A stretch of DNA of 64,000 nucleotides from Gavia stellata (GCF_030936135.1 NC_082596.1:101765383-101829382); one strand, 5' to 3'. Numbered from the stretch's first letter, positions 1-14,092 are shown. Made by a program: numbers and translations. Notes: generated by a model from the sequence alone, not told the origin.

Positions 1-3000
1 GGAGAGCCAAATAGCTGAAGGTAGAGACAAGCCTGGGGCAAGCTGGTTGCATGAGAAGTAGAGGTTTTTGTTGTGCTGGTATGTGGATAGACAGTGATAA
101 GACACTCCTTGAGAGCTAGGGAACTGCTCTGCTTTAACCTCAGCCCTTCTACTGAGCTGTGCATTCCTGCCTCTCAGCTGGTGGAAGAAAAGGGAATTTT
201 GTTGAGAGGTTACTGGGGGGTAGCAGAACCAGCTGGGAATGGGCTACAAAGATCATGCTTTTCCAGCCATATGCCTGAGTAAGTGGTTATGTGTATTCAG
301 AAATTGGTGGGTGTGGAACAAATAGAGAACAAACTTTCATGGTGACAAAGGGGAGATAAAAGCTGAGGCAGCTGGATAGTGTGTGTTATGCAAAATCACT
401 CTAAATAGAATATATTTGCCTTTTTGGTTTGCAAATGCTGACTGAGTCAGGAACCTGTCTGGAGAAATAAAGGTATGCGTCCCATAATGGCAAGAACAGG
501 AGCCTAACGGTGGTGATAGCATTTTGTGTGAGGAAGGGAATATTAGCATGGGGGACCCTGAGAAAGTTCGAGATAAGGATGAGAAAAAACCCCTTTCACT
601 ATCAGAATAGGTTCTAGAGATGCTGTGGTTGCAGAGGGAAAGCAGCAAGATTTAGCACAGCTTGGATCTGGAGAACGCAGGAGAGACAAGAATGAGTGCT
701 AACCTAAGGCTGCTTGAAAGGGAGGTGACAGGCCTTAATGGAAGGAGAAGCATGAGCTTTGTTTCAGCTGCATCATGCTGTCGTAGCCATTTTGGAGAAG
801 CTAGCCAAGATATAAAGTTGGATGTCTGGAAAAAAGCCAACAAGAAAACAGGTTCGTATGTCATCAGCCTGGGGATTGCATAGCAATCGTGGGAGTGAGA
901 GAGATTGCTCAAAGACGGGTTATAATGTTTTTGTTGGAAATAATTTGTGTGCTTTTATTATTCCCTGCCATAGACTGCCTCTTTTTGATTTATCTGTAAG
1001 GTTTCTGAGAGTGTTACAGAAACATCAAAGATTTAAAACTGTCTTGAGATAAGTTGGATGATGTTGATATTGCTCTTAATTGCAATTAGCAATTGGGCTG
1101 CTCACCCAATGCTGCAGAACCAGTGTGGCATTTTGCACATGTAGAGAGTGCCCCTGCTCCAACTACTGCAAAAATAAATAGGTAAGGCAGACAAAAGATA
1201 AAAAGGAAAATGAGAGCTTAGAGGGGTGTTTCTTTTCCCTCTCTTATGGGAGGTGCCTAGCAAATCGGTGGCTGATACGGGATTACAATGAAGGCTTTTT
1301 GTAGCTAGTCCACTACTCTAGCTACTAGATTATAGTTCTTCTGATGCTGTTAATTAAAGATTAATGCATGCAATTGACTCTGTCTTTAGTATTTTTCTAT
1401 GTGGTAGCTATACTGGAACACGCTTGAACTGTTTCTCTTAATTTTTATTCACAGAATAGAGCTTAAAGAGCAAAAATGGAGACTAATTAAATTAGTGGGC
1501 TATTAAATAACCACCTTCTGAATATAAATAAGAATTTCAGAAATATCTACTATAAACTGAGGCAACTCGTCATAAATGAGTGGCCTCTGTTTTGTTCTTA
1601 GAAGTAGCTTCCGGCACTGCTTAAAAATGTTTGTTTTAATGCAGGCAATTTGTTTTCATGGAGCAAAAAGGGAGAGCTGAAGTGGCTTGAGCGGTTTTCA
1701 CCTTGCCAGAGAGCAAGTTACAGTGTGCCTTGGTTATGCTAAGTTTCTTTTAGCTGGCTTTATTAGAACAATTTAGTGGGCTTTAGTTGTTAGAACATGG
1801 ATATATTTTACTTGGGTAGTTGAAGAATATCCTAAGCAGTGGTATGTGCTGTTCTGTCACCCCACTGTAAAATACAGATAACCATTGTTATTGTTGTTAA
1901 TGTCTAAGCCAGATGTCTAGGTTCACTATATACCAACAATCTTTCTGCATCATATGCCAGCATGGTTGCAGAGAATGCAAAGGCACTAAGTTTTATTGTG
2001 TGATTGCAGGTGAAAAATAGCATGTTTATTGATTTATCAATGAAGACAAGTATTTCTAATCTTTTGTCACTGTTGAATTTTTTTACCTTTCTTCAGTGCT
2101 ACCAAATCGAGTATGCATTTTTAAAAGGATATAGCTTAAGGCTCTATGGGAAGCTAGTGCTGTTACACTGCAATTTTCAAAAGTTCTTGTAATTTGACAC
2201 TGGGATAAAAGCCTTACTGAACTAGGCGCCACACTGCCATTGGGACAATACCGATTACAATTTATGAAGAGAGGTTTCTTTGTTATTGAAGCAAGTTAAG
2301 AGTTTAAATGGTCAGCTTTTGCAGAGCAGCCACAAAACCAAGCAGTGATACATTGGTTCTTGAGTCTTGTTTTTTGGTTAGGTACTAAATCCGACTTTAG
2401 AGCTTCTGGTGTCAGAACAAGATGTTGTAGCCCCATCAATTTATTTAAATGTGCTCAAATATTTTTATAAGCTTTATGACAGTTGAGTATCATTTGTTTT
2501 CCCATAGTTGGCATAAATGCCGTATCATGTACTTGTGACTGATTTGACAGAAGGGTGGTTGTGTGTTCCAGATCTCACTCGAATTTGTACTACTGTGCAG
2601 GATGTTGTGACTCGCATCTTTCATTTTAAATATTGTGGAATCACAGCCTGAGACATGTGGAACCTCTGTAGCTGCGCTGATCTTAAAGTTCAGTAGGAAT
2701 AGCAGGCACTTAGCAATTCAGAGTAATGGATGCCTTGGCCAGATGATTAAAGGTATTTGTGTGACCAGCATGGGTTTGTAAGGCCTGTGAATTAACCCTC
2801 AGCTGAGATCTGTAAAAGTAGTGGTGCCTACATAATTTTGAAGACTTGTAAAAGGCTTCTGAGGATCTGTAAAAGCAGAGCATTGCGGTGCCTGCTTGTA
2901 GGCAGTTAATTCCCCAATGGCGTTAACAGCCTTCAGGCTGGATACCCAGTCCTGCAAAGCACGTTTACTCTTGTGCTCAGAACAGAGATCCAGGAAAGTC

Positions 3001-4186
3001 AGCATGCTGAGTAGTGAGCTACCTACGCTAGCTGGTAGACAGTGTGAAGAACTATAGCGTACCTTCGGATTCTAGCTCAGCCTGTTCTAGTGGAAGGGGG
3101 GGCAGGCAGTTCGAGAGAGTTCTTCAGGCAGCCTTGCCTTTCTGTGATAGAGACATCTGGGTTTTACTTGTAGCTCTGATAACAAATTGCTGGGTGACCT
3201 TCTACATGTAACTTTGCAGTTCTGTGCTGCTCTGACACTTTTCCATTCAATGCAACAGACTTAGGGGTTCTACTTGCTTTGTAAGGCACTTTGAGAGAGC
3301 CATAGGTTATTGTTTAGTGTTCACAGAATTTACTTCAGAATCTAGAATCAGCTCTTGTCACATCAGTTTTCATCTGAAGACTGATGATCAGAGAGGGAGG
3401 GGTGGTTTTGACCAGGGCTCCAAGGCAAAGCAAGTCCTATCTTTCCTCTACCTGCCTGGAGGGTGATGTAAGTGAAGGAAGTGGTATGGGGTTTACTCTG
3501 CTTAAGGCAAGACTGTAATGTGCTGGAAAACATGACTCCATTTAGTCGACAGCATTGTAGAGAACAGAGGTATGAAGGGTAACTAAGGGTAACATGAAGC
3601 ATTTGGGATATTTATAAAAATGTGAAATGGGTTTTCTTCTTAAAAGAATGGTTGTGCATCATTAAAGGCTATGAAAGTGAAGTGGGAACATACTTTCCGA
3701 ATCAGGAGGAGAGCAGTCCTTAGCACTTGCTAATCTATTTATGTTCCAGTCATTCTTAGAGTGTGGCTTTGAGGTCTAAAGCTCTTGTAATTGCCTGGAA
3801 TATGTCATTCTGCAGCAAGATTCATTGTTCTGTTCTCCCCAAGAGGAAGGCTGAGATTTTTAGCTGTAGGACTTCCCTTTCAATTGAGCGGAGAGACATG
3901 GCTAAATTCCCATGTATTGTTTTGTTGAAACACTGTTAATTATGGCTTCGATTATAAGCATGTCAGTTCTATGTGATCTAGGCAGAAATTGATGCGTTTG
4001 GTGGGAAGCAGCCAGAGCTTTATTTTGGGGATTATGTATGAGTTTTAGGAGCCAGGTTTTGATCCCTGTTGATAGGAGTCCCTTAAACTTTGCAGGATTG
4101 GTAGGATGCTTGTTTGGTTCCCTGATTTCTCAAAAGGTCAGAGACTTAATTTTTTTCTTTCCTTTTTCTCAACTTCTTGCTGCCAG
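1..4186. other. Unannotated sequence, probably intergenic or intronic
   Basis: I see no recognisable exon, RNA gene or repeat tail. Open frames are short and lack coding character. Confidence 0.5.
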
Positions 4187-4332
4187 GTTTCCTTTGCTAT
4201 TCCCCAAACAATGCTCAGAACATGTAGACATTAAGCCAAATTCAATGAGAGTGAACTTAAAGCTCCATGCCTTGTATGAAGATTTAGAGAGGCAAGATTC
4301 AGCAGGGATTGAAGACAGTTTCAGGAAGCTAT
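4187..4332 (+). other. Candidate internal exon of an unrecognised gene
   Basis: A very strong polypyrimidine tract (about 4149-4184, TTTTTTTCTTTCCTTTTTCTC) ends in TGCCAG at 4181-4186. An open 146-bp block follows and ends at a good donor, AT|GTAAGA. In the open frame it reads FPLLFPKQCSEHVDI, NSMRVNLKLHALYEDLERQ and DSAGIEDSFRKL, an acidic, helix-like composition. I do not recognise the protein. The frame stays open on both sides of the block, so a chance open frame is a real alternative. Confidence 0.3.
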
Positions 4333-7300
4333 GTAAGATGTGGCTTCAAAAGGGCTTCCAGCCCAACCTCCCGCATGTTACTTTGCATGGGAACCTCTCT
4401 CCTTTGTGCCTCCCCTTCAAGAGGAGTGCATTTTTAAATAGCGAAGAATTCCTGTAGCTTCCTTTTGAGTCCCCAAGGTATTGTTGGACGTGGGAACCTC
4501 TCTCTACAGCTCCTATGGAACTGGCTATGCTCCAAGCTGCCATGACACTTCCATGTAAGAAAGCGCACATGCTTTACGCAAAACTCTTCACTGGTGTTGG
4601 TAGACTGGGTGGAAAAGCCAATTTTTATTCTCTAGATTTGTTTCTTCTGTGAATGACAATCTACACTGACTTTTCCTCCCTGGGGGCTGAAAGTGGAGTT
4701 GCTGCTAAGTTTCAACTAAATATGAGACTTCTTTAGATGTTGGTGCTGTTCTCCCTGCTCTTTCTTTAATGTATGGCTTGATCAAGTGAATTATATGCTG
4801 AGGACCTCTAGGGAGGGGAGCTGTGAAGAAAGTATCTTCCTTCATTCCTGTCAGAAGGTAGGTCTGCCCCATCCAGGACTGCTTGGTACTTTGTAGTCTG
4901 GAGCAGCTCGCTCTTTCTGTTCTTACTCCAATATGCATTGCTGGGTTGGTTCAGAAAGTTCAAGTGCTCCTGGATTTACTGGCATCTGTTTCCAAAATCG
5001 TTCACTGTGCTGAAACTGAGAAATCGGCCAGGGAGATGGGCCTTGCTGTGGGCAGGGGACCTGCTCAGTGTCCTGCTTGCCCAGCCTGACCCTGCCCTTG
5101 GCCCGCAGTTGCCACAGCCTGTGTAGATAGATGAGCAAGCAGGATTTGCTTCCAGGGAATATACTCTGTGGAGTTTTTGGCCTCTCTTCTCGAAGAGTAG
5201 TCTGACAACCATCAGCTGGACAGAAAGCCCTCAGCACTGAGAGCTCACTCTCGTCTTTAACTCACAAGTGGTGTACCTCCAAGATGGTCTTGGGTTCTGC
5301 TCCCAACCCCCACCCCCCTCCCACCCCCCCAGGATCAGTCATTTCAGGAATACCTGCCATTTTCTGAAAGACCCAAAAAATGTGATTTGGAAACAAAGTT
5401 AAGGGGTCGAAAACTGCAGTGGTAACATAGGACAGATGTTTGGCTGAGGCTTTTTCAGTAGCATAGAAATTGCTTCATGAACCAGATTTTGCCCAAAATG
5501 TCATAGATGCTTTTCCCTGTAAATTGTGAAGACACGGTAGAAGCACCTCAGGTTCTTAAAAAAGTGTGCAGGTTCATGCAGTCACTATTCTAAAACGGCT
5601 GTGGTGCCCCCCTTCTTCCATCTGAATTCAATTTCAACAAAAAACCAAAGTGGATAAAGAAGAAAACTAGAACTTAGAAATTGGTCTCGGACTGAGACTA
5701 AACATGAAAAATTTTGCCTTGGATCTTTTAAATAGTAATATAAAAAAAGAAACGGTATTTTAAGACCAAGTTGTTTTTCTTCAAACTTGGTAAGAGTCAT
5801 GTGGGCAGAAGAGCATAGAATGTGTTAAGATGGTTGATTTCAGTGCAAATAGAGAACTCCCAGGTTCTTCCATAGCGTCCTGAATTTGGTGAAAACATGG
5901 GAGTTTTTTTCTCCTAATGAACAAATAGCTTACTGTGCCAAATACCTCTAAGCATGTTTAGATTTATTTTATTCGCACTCAAATAGGATGAGATACCACC
6001 CTATTCTAAGAGATCCACAAATACCAGGACCTGCAAAAATCAAGAAGCTGATCAGCATTGTAATAAACCCTTTTGGTTTCTTGCCCTTGGGGAACTATGG
6101 CAAGGCCAAAAACCTCTTGATAAGCGCCTATGAAAGGCATTTAAATTTCTTCTGTTAAAACTACCTGCAAGTATGCTGGTGTATAAGTAAGTACCACTGT
6201 GGATGGCATGTCACTGACTAAATCATCTGCTGATGGTGACCACTAGAGCTGTGTCCTCTCGTCAGCATTGAGCTGTTCTGTGTGACCCTGAGTGGGGGCG
6301 TATTGAGTCAGACTTTTCAAAGAATCCTATTTCCATTTAGAAGTAGAACTACGTAACAGCCTTCTAATGGCGTTAAGTTTCTCTTGACTTCACAGATACT
6401 TAGCGTCCTTTTTTTTTTTATTTAACCCCCACAGATGTTTCACTATGTCTGTAGTTTGAAAATTATTACAGTCAGTTTTATTACAGAGGGGATAAACTTG
6501 ATTCCTGCTGTCTAAAACCTTCCTGCATGAACTTCCTGGATGTTCTCAGTGAAGGATTCACTACCGGTAGTAGCACATGTGGAGGGAAACAGTGCAGCTT
6601 CTGCGCACTTCACTGAAATTCTAACCAGTTCTCATACTGAACACGAAATGCCATAGCTTGCTAGCAGTATTATGTCAAGCACTGTGCTAATGTGTAAAAA
6701 GAGACTGTCTCTGCCTTCCAGTGCTTCCAATGTTTAAAAAAAAAAGTGGAGAAAAGTGGAAAAGTTGCACAAAAGATTTTGCTGTTACTAGAAAAGGGAG
6801 ACTAGAGAAGAGAGAAGTGCACTGCAGAGTGTTTCACCCAAGCCGATGCTTTCAAACTCGATTGGTTGTTCTTAAACAAGGTTCAGAAAGTTTGTTCTTG
6901 CCCTATGGTGCTGTGGTTAGACATGTAGCCTGTTGAATTGTGTCCCTGTAGCTGTTCTGTGGCTGTTATTGCCAGTAGAATAATGTCCTATTTACCAGGT
7001 TTTGGAGGTATTGGGGAATTACCAAAGGGATCTGTCGCTGCTTATTTTTTTAATTCTTCTCTCCCAATAGCATCTGGCTTGCCTTGGTGATGGAAAAGGT
7101 TGGCACATGGAAAATCCTGATACACTGTCAAGAACTGTAACGGTTTGAGACAGTGAAAACTAGTTTCAAGATCTTGTAAAGAGCTAGGGGAAGCTTTCTG
7201 GGAAGGGAATTGAAGCCAACCAAAGAGAAGCCTGGACTATTAAATTAATTAGCCTGTCATGAGGTTTTTGAAAGCAAAGATGGAGCTCTATTAGCATGTT

Positions 7301-8580
7301 GGCTTCATGGCAAGTGAGAGCTGGCTGGAGCCTGTTCATCTGCATGTAGTTTTGGGATGAATTAAAGTCTCAAAGCCTGTGGGTTTCGTTGAAAAATGAC
7401 ATTTTGAAAGAGGCAAGTTGGCTGCTAGGAGTTGGAATCACAGCAGAGCCAAAATAAACCTCATATTTCTTAACCCCCGTGTCACTGTGAGGTCCAGATT
7501 ATCCCAGATGATGTGCAAATGCACAAGGACCGAGCATTGTGAGCTGCCAGGTTTTAGTGAGAGGGGGGAAAAGGAAAATAAACTACAGTTGTCCGTTATG
7601 TAAATACGTGGCAGGTATGAAAAAGACTGAGTTATTCAAACCTGATAATGTTTATGAGGAAAGGGAGGAGGCAAGCTATAGAATAAGAAAAAGATATAGG
7701 CATGTGAGTAAACTGAAAACTCGGACTGTGACTTCAGTGTTTGGCTCAAGTCAGAAGACTAAATAAAGCACTGAGATGGTAGGGGGCAAGGAAAAGAGAA
7801 GCGTCAAGAGTAGCATAAACAGCGAGTCTCAAGCCAGCATGCTGTGCATTGTGTTAGTAGGCATCAAGTCGGATTTGTGGGAAAGATGGATAATAGCAAA
7901 AGAGATTAAAGGGTTTGAATGAAGGCAACCAAACGATTGCTGTGTTCCGGTCATTTTTGTACTCTGGTATGAATCGGATGCAGCTCCATAGGACTTCAAA
8001 GAGGAATACTGACATAATGCTAGGGGAGAAAGGGGCTTTATTTTTGTTAGAAAATATGCAGATTAGATAAAATTGTGATTTATATGATTTGCAGTATGCG
8101 GAGACCTGGCATCAAGGGCTGAGAAACTAGCAAATTAAAAAGGCCCAAAGAGAAACGAACTGGATCCCAGGGGGCTGCTTATTCTCTCCTGATACAAAAT
8201 GATCATTAAGAAAGATAAACGTATTAAAAGTAGTTAGTAAATATAATTTTGGGCAGATTGTCGCCAGCAACGCTCATGACCTACTTCACGTATGTGTGAA
8301 CAGGAGATTAGGAGCCTAGTTGCCTGAAGTTCTTTAATGCTGTATAGTAGCAGCTCTGGGTAGGTCAAGCTAGAAGGGTGCCAGGCTTCTTCCAGCACCC
8401 GTGTTCCTTTTACAGGTATTGCTGACCTCTTCAGATGGTGAATGGTTTTACATGGCCTTGTCAAAAGCTATTCTGAGCATTGGTTAAGTTCTGCTTCAAG
8501 GTTGCTGTTGGATAAAGACAACACAGCAGAGAGGGGTGAAGGGTGTTAAATATGTGACTGGATACAGTACTGATCAGTAC
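4333..8580. other. Unannotated sequence
   Basis: AT-rich with no supported exon. It contains a C-rich stretch at 5306-5331 (CCCCACCCCCCTCCCACCCC). Confidence 0.5.
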
Positions 8581-9172
8581 AACGCCATCCTGGCCTGTAT
8601 CAGAAATGGTGTGGGCAGCAGGAGCAGGGAGGGGATTGTGCCCCTGTACTCGGCGCTGGTGAGGCCGCACCTCGAATGCTGTGTTCAGTTTTGGGCCCCT
8701 CACTACAAGAAGGACATGGAGGTGCTGGAGCGTGTCCAGAGAAGGGCGACGAAGCTGGTGAGGGGTCTGGAGCACAAGTCTGATGAGGAGCGGCTGAGGG
8801 AGCTGGGGTTGTTCAGTCTGGAGAAGAGGAGGCTGAGGGGAGACCTCATCGCTCTCTACAATTACCTGAAAGGGGGTTGTGGTGAGGTGGGTGTTGGTCT
8901 CTTCTCCCAAGGGACTAGCGACAGGACAAGAGGAAATGGCCTCAAGTTGCGCCAGGGGAGGTTCAGGCTGGATATTAGGAAAAAGTTCTTTGCTGAGAAA
9001 GTGGTGAAGCATTGGAACAGGCTGCCCAGGGAGGTGGTGGAGTCACCATCATTGGAGGTGTTCAAAAAACGTGTAGATGTGGCACTTTGGGACAAGGTTT
9101 AGTGGGCATGGTGGTGTTGGGTTGGACTTGATGATCTTGCAGGTCTTTTCCAACCTCAGTGATTCTGTGATC
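8581..9172 (+). mobile_element. CR1 LINE 3' end with open ORF2 tail
   Basis: The plus strand encodes the C-terminal CR1 ORF2 tail without a stop up to TAG at 9102: [95 protein letters not shown]. It is followed by the 3' UTR (GGGCATGGTGGTGTTGGGTT, GGACTTGATGATCTTGCAGG) and ATTCTGTGAT at the end. It is 5'-truncated at the segment encoding RNGVGSRSR. The intact frame over about 500 bp suggests a comparatively young insertion. Confidence 0.95.
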
Positions 9173-12100
9173 TGAAAGACGGGGAGGGATATAGTGCCCA
9201 GCCTTTCAGGGGCTCCTGTTTCATGTGGCTTTTGCCCCTTCTCTCAGTAAACCTGAGGGACACCATTTTTTATAATTTTGTATCTGTACAATTTGATCAG
9301 GGGATTCACAGTTCCTGCTGAAGAAAGAAAACTGCTATTCAGATTAACTCTTCCTAGGCAGGAAAAGCCTGTGCAGATCAAGTAATAGTGCAAATTCATT
9401 GCAATGTTCCATCTTCTGTTGTAAAAAAAAAAAAGTAATTTTTTTGTTCACAACAGAGGACATTAAGGAGGATGCTTGATCTCTACCTTCAGAGTTCCTA
9501 GAATTGCTTGTGAAAGTTCCCCCATCAGATATAATCTTGGACCAAGAATCTTTAAAGTGAAGCTCCTGAAGCCATGCCAGCAGGCCCTGTTTTGTGGTTC
9601 TATGAACATTTCTGATCTTCACAAGTGTTGAATTTGGAACTTCTACTGGAACAACGTTAGGATAGTGTGACAGGGGGATAAAATTGAGTTTAAAGTTGTC
9701 TTGATACAAAGGTAATTGGGTGACTTGTTAGTAAAACACATTTTAAAAAAAAAAAAAAGAAGAAAAGTTACTGGAAAAAATGTGGTTAAAACTCTTACCA
9801 TGGGCAAAACCTTGTAAACTTATTGGGTAAGTTGTCCATGCAGAATGTACGTGTGAAGACTGCATGTTATGCATTGTGTGCGTACAATCAGCTGTTTATG
9901 TATCGTAAATATATTTTAAATAAGGGATTTTTAAAATTTAGATCTAAGCAAAATTTATTTCCCATTTGCTTTTACTGACAGCTATGTGTCTAAACTTCAT
10001 GGTTACTGTCAGAAATATCGAACTTTGCCACTATCTTAGAGCATAGGTTTATTCATGTACACAAATAAAAAAGTAGGGATGGTGGAAAATCTGTAGCGAA
10101 GATTTTTGAAAAGTTGGAGGTCATTTTGCTTTGCTCCAGGGCTGGGCAAACTGTAATATGCTTGTCAGTTAAACTGGTTTGGGGTTGTTTACCCATTCTG
10201 GGCACCTAGCCAGCCTAACTTACAAAACTGCAATTATCATGATTGTTAGGAATAGTTCCACTTCTTCCCTCAGATTTCTTCTGCCTTGCTTCATTTCTTC
10301 TTCGAGGAAGTCTTAAATTTTCTTGTCAGTTCTGAGGAGACCCTAATTTTCCCCTTAGGGGTTCCCACAGAGGCGCAGGGCTCTCCGGCTCTCTAACAAA
10401 TGCAATCCTTCCACAGGCAGCAACAAGCAAGGGTGTCACTTCTCGGGATCAGATCCCTGCTGGCCCCAACCAACAAAGCCAGGTCTTGCTGCTAGGAGAC
10501 CCGCAGTGTTCAGGGTTTTTTAATTTTACGGTTTAACGCGGAATTTCTAAATATACGTCTAATTGAAGGCTGTGAGAGGCTTTGGCATTTGCATTGTTCC
10601 TCATTTATGGCCACACCGTTTCTGTGGCAGTTGCCAGCAGTTGGTCAGTGAATGCTTTTGAAGTATTTTGATGCCCCTCCACAAAGCACAGATGGAAAAG
10701 AAAGAACTGGCACCAGGTGCTGGCCACCCAGCAGCTTTTGGACTGCAAGTACCATGAGGTACCCATGGTTTGAAGGCCCTTGGGTAACGCAGCGTTTACT
10801 GCGCTGTTGCCTCTGGCCTCACAGTCTCCAGGAGAGGAATAAGCCACTGCTGCTGTCAGTCTCGTAGATAACTCCTTTCCAACTCTTCCCAGTCTGCTGC
10901 TTTGGCTAGATGTAGGTGTGGATGGCTTTAGTTAGCAGGGAGAGCGTGCTGGAAGGTACAGTTTCACGTTGCTGGTGTGAGCTGGGATCACAGCTTCCTT
11001 CATGAGAAGGCCTGCGAGGTGGTGATAGTGTGTTGATCTAGCGGGGAAACTGCGCACGTCTGTAGTCTTAGCAATGTTGTACTCTGCTGTTTTATCATCA
11101 GTGATTTGCAGGGTCAAGTATGGCAGCAGTCCAGGCACAGCGCATGGACGCCTTTGCGCAGCTCTTCGAACAGAGCTCTTGTGTGCACGATAGGAAAAAC
11201 AGATGTAAAAGATCCTTAATCTCAGCTGTCATCCCTGCAGAGGAGCTGTGCCTCTCTTCCGTGTGTTTCATGTAGATTCTGGGTGGGATGCTCTGATTCT
11301 CCTTGATCCATGCAAGTGTTTCAGTTTGTGATGAGGCGGTGGTCTGAGAGAGAAAATCCAGCGCTTATCTCGCTTGTGCCTTGTACTGCTGGGCTGCTGT
11401 GTCTTCGCTGATGACGCATTTCTGGGGAACGTGCCATGGGTCCTTGCTGTTAGTGCTGCAGCTCTTCCCAGGTTGCAGTTGCTCTTTATCAGTATGAACT
11501 TAGAGGAGCACTAGGAATGTCAGAGATGGGGCAATAATGATGGCGTGTCAGGTTATTGTGGATTGCTGGCCAGAAATTTTCCATCGTGGAATTTCCTGGG
11601 TTCAAACCAACTTCTTGGGGAACAAAACTCTGCTGAGGATTTCTGAAGTCTCTGACCATGAAGTCAGGGACTCGGTACACGTCTTTTTCTAGACACTGGC
11701 AAAATTACATTTATTTTCAGCCAACCAACCTCTCTCAGGAACTTCTGAACAATTTTTATATGGCTTGTTTAATTATTTTATATATGTATTAGTGTTACAG
11801 ACTGCTGTATTACTTTTTTTTTTTTGGCTTTGAAAGTTCAATAATCAAAACCAGTTTACCAGAGGGGGAATTGAAAAAGAGAGTTCTTAAGTGACATGCT
11901 GAGAACCAGTGACAACTGGTTCAGTGGCAAAATTGCAGTTTTAATGCTTCTGTATCAAGAACTGTCCAGAGGCAGATGTGTCACATCTCTTGTTCAGCTA
12001 GTTTTGCTCTCAAAGCATTAACTTACCGCATGAGCACTGGGTGTTAAGAACTTCCTAACTGCTGTTAGGAAGTATAGTGAGGGAACTGAATGGCATTTTA

Positions 12101-12840
12101 ATATAGGTTAACCAGAGATTTCCAGAAACTCCTCATGTCTTTTCAGGTTTTGAGGTATCTCATTAATAGCATTCTTGTGCACTTACCACCTTTTTTCATT
12201 GAAAACTATGTTTTCAACTAATTATGTTTAAACTGTTTAATGTCTGTGAAAAATCTGTTTGCTGAGCCACAATGTCTAAATCTGTAGCAGAATGTAAAAG
12301 AACTGAGTGAATGTGGAAAAACTACTGTTGCCCTCATCTGAATGGCTAGTAGTGACGCTAGGGTATCCGTTGTAGGGGAACCTGAACTGTAGACCTTGGG
12401 GCTGCGTGTTTTTAGGGATTAACTCCAATAGCCTATCTTCTTGTGCCATGACATCTCGGAAGCATTGGGGATCTGGATTTTTTTTTTAAGTGTTTATTCT
12501 ACTTAAGAGCTGGGTTATGTAAAGTCTTCAAATTTCCTGCTTTACATGATTAGGACTAACAATTTGCAAAGATCTTCTGTTGAAGGAATTAGAAATAAAT
12601 CTACTGCTCCACAGACTAATATCAATAACTCCAGATGCTTATGATTCTAGGGGAAAATAAATCTGTTCTTATGAGCTGAAACATTGTCTAAAATGTCCAA
12701 AAGTCTGTGGAGTTGTTGCCCCTGGTTCCTTCATCAGACTGGCTGTTGTGGTTTATTTTGCTTCAAGAAAATTGATGTCAAGACCTGACTTTTTTCTTTC
12801 CCTTCCCTTCAATGCACGGACTTGTTTCATTTCTATCCAG
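9173..12840. other. Unannotated sequence
   Basis: AT-rich flanks and a slightly GC-richer block at about 10360-11700, with no recognisable protein or repeat. I see no convincing splice-bounded open frame. Confidence 0.45.
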
Positions 12841-13074
12841 AATACCATTTTCTGTCAGCAAGAATGAACATGTAATTCCTTCAGAAACATTCAAAAATGA
12901 AAGTGTGACTTCAGTTATTCCTAGACACAATATAGTGCTGGCTTCACAAAAACTTCTGTGGATATACAGCCCAGCTCTTGAGATGACAAAGTTAAGTTTG
13001 CAGACTCCTATTTTGACATACTTGGTCTTGAGAAGCCTACCAAGAAACAAGCAGAAAAACTTCTAGTGGACAAG
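12841..13074 (+). other. Candidate exon(s) of an unrecognised plus-strand gene
   Basis: A pyrimidine-rich acceptor (TTTCATTTCTATCCAG) precedes 12841, and one frame is then open to 13066 (SKNEHVIPSETFKNESVTSV ... SPALEMTKLSLQ). A second frame, entered at an internal AG at 13003, reads SYFDILGLEKPTKKQAEKLL and VDK up to a donor-like AAG|GTAGCT at 13074. The second reading looks the more protein-like. The two frames do not join, so either the exon really starts at 13004 or the block is a decayed or non-coding exon. I do not recognise the protein. Confidence 0.25.
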
Positions 13075-13694
13075 GTAGCTTCCCTTTGCTTTCTTATTTT
13101 GATCCCCTTGATTCAAGGGGCATCCAGTTTAAAACCCCCCAGCTTTGCATTTGCTGATCCCAGTCCAACTTGATAAGCTCAGTGAATTCCAAAAACATTG
13201 TATTTGTCAAGAGCAGCATCTGCATTTCACAAAAGTTGCTACTGGCAGCAGCCAGTTTACCCAGTACATGACTGGGGTGACTTTGAGGGTGGCCTCAGTG
13301 AGTGCCTTTTCCTACTGAGGCAGATAGTATAGTGAATTTAGTGAAAGTTAATAAGGGAGAGGCAGGGAAGACAAGCAGGACTTTGAAGATTGTTTATATT
13401 CCAGGTTTTGTCTAGCAATCAACATTTTGCTGGAGATGGAAGTAAAGGGTTATAATGAATGAGTCTTGGAAAGCATCATCTAGGAAATACTGGTTTATTA
13501 CAGCATTAGGAGTTGATTTCTCACCCTACAGAGTTACGTAGCTGCTCTATAGTGTGTGTTTAGTAAGTTATTTCCAGAGGACACAATAAAGATTTGTTAC
13601 GTTGGACCTAAAGGCTCACGCTATATGCTGTCTTCTTGAGTAGCCCATGTGGTTACATTTTGGAATGACTGCCATGTAACCATGTACTGTTCAG

Positions 13695-13761
13695 AATTGA
13701 GGCGGATCCTGGAAAAAATGCAAAATTTCAAGTTGCTGCTGAGGCCGAAGCAATGTTTAAG
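13695..13761 (+). other. Candidate small exon of the same unrecognised gene
   Basis: Bounded by TGTTCAG and AAG|GTAAAA. The open frame reads EADPGKNAKFQVAAEAEAMFK, which is alanine- and glutamate-rich and helix-like. An alternative acceptor at ATTGAG (exon from 13702) would give phase 0 and fit the previous block's phase 0 donor. The acceptor tract is poor. Confidence 0.25.
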
Positions 13762-14092
13762 GTAAAAGGCATGTATTTGTTTTGATTAAATATTGCAATC
13801 CTGTTTATCCTCAAAGAAACAAATGCATTCTTTTTCTTTAAACAAATAACTTTTTCTTTATGCTTTTTAAGAGACAGGGTAAAGGATGATCCCTGTCTTA
13901 CCTGAAACACGTGAGTTGATCTGTACTTATCTCTGTTCTGGGTGATTTGGTATCCTCCAGCACAAGAAGTTGGGTTCTCAAAGACTAAAGCACATAGTGT
14001 TGCAGAGCCAGATGAGCCTGCAGTTCTAGCCATAGAGGTTGTTTGGTGGATGATGACTGGATAGTTGGAAAATGAATGCAAGTGGGTTTTTT

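Noticed and set aside
3580..3598. TAACTAAGGGTAACATGAA shared exactly with 44216-44234
   Set aside because: Nineteen identical bases without similarity in the flanks. Most likely chance or a tiny repeat remnant.
8461..9012. 183-residue open frame on the minus strand over the CR1 at 8.6 kb (and equivalents opposite the copies at 56.5 and 62.5 kb)
   Set aside because: It is antisense to the CR1 ORF2 tail and recurs wherever the tail is intact, so it is explained by CR1 base composition and not a separate gene.
13004..13761. Resemblance of YFDILGLEK ... ADPGKNAKFQ to a DnaJ J-domain
   Set aside because: The HPD motif is absent, the spacing is wrong and the splice phases are uncertain. The similarity is too weak to name the gene.
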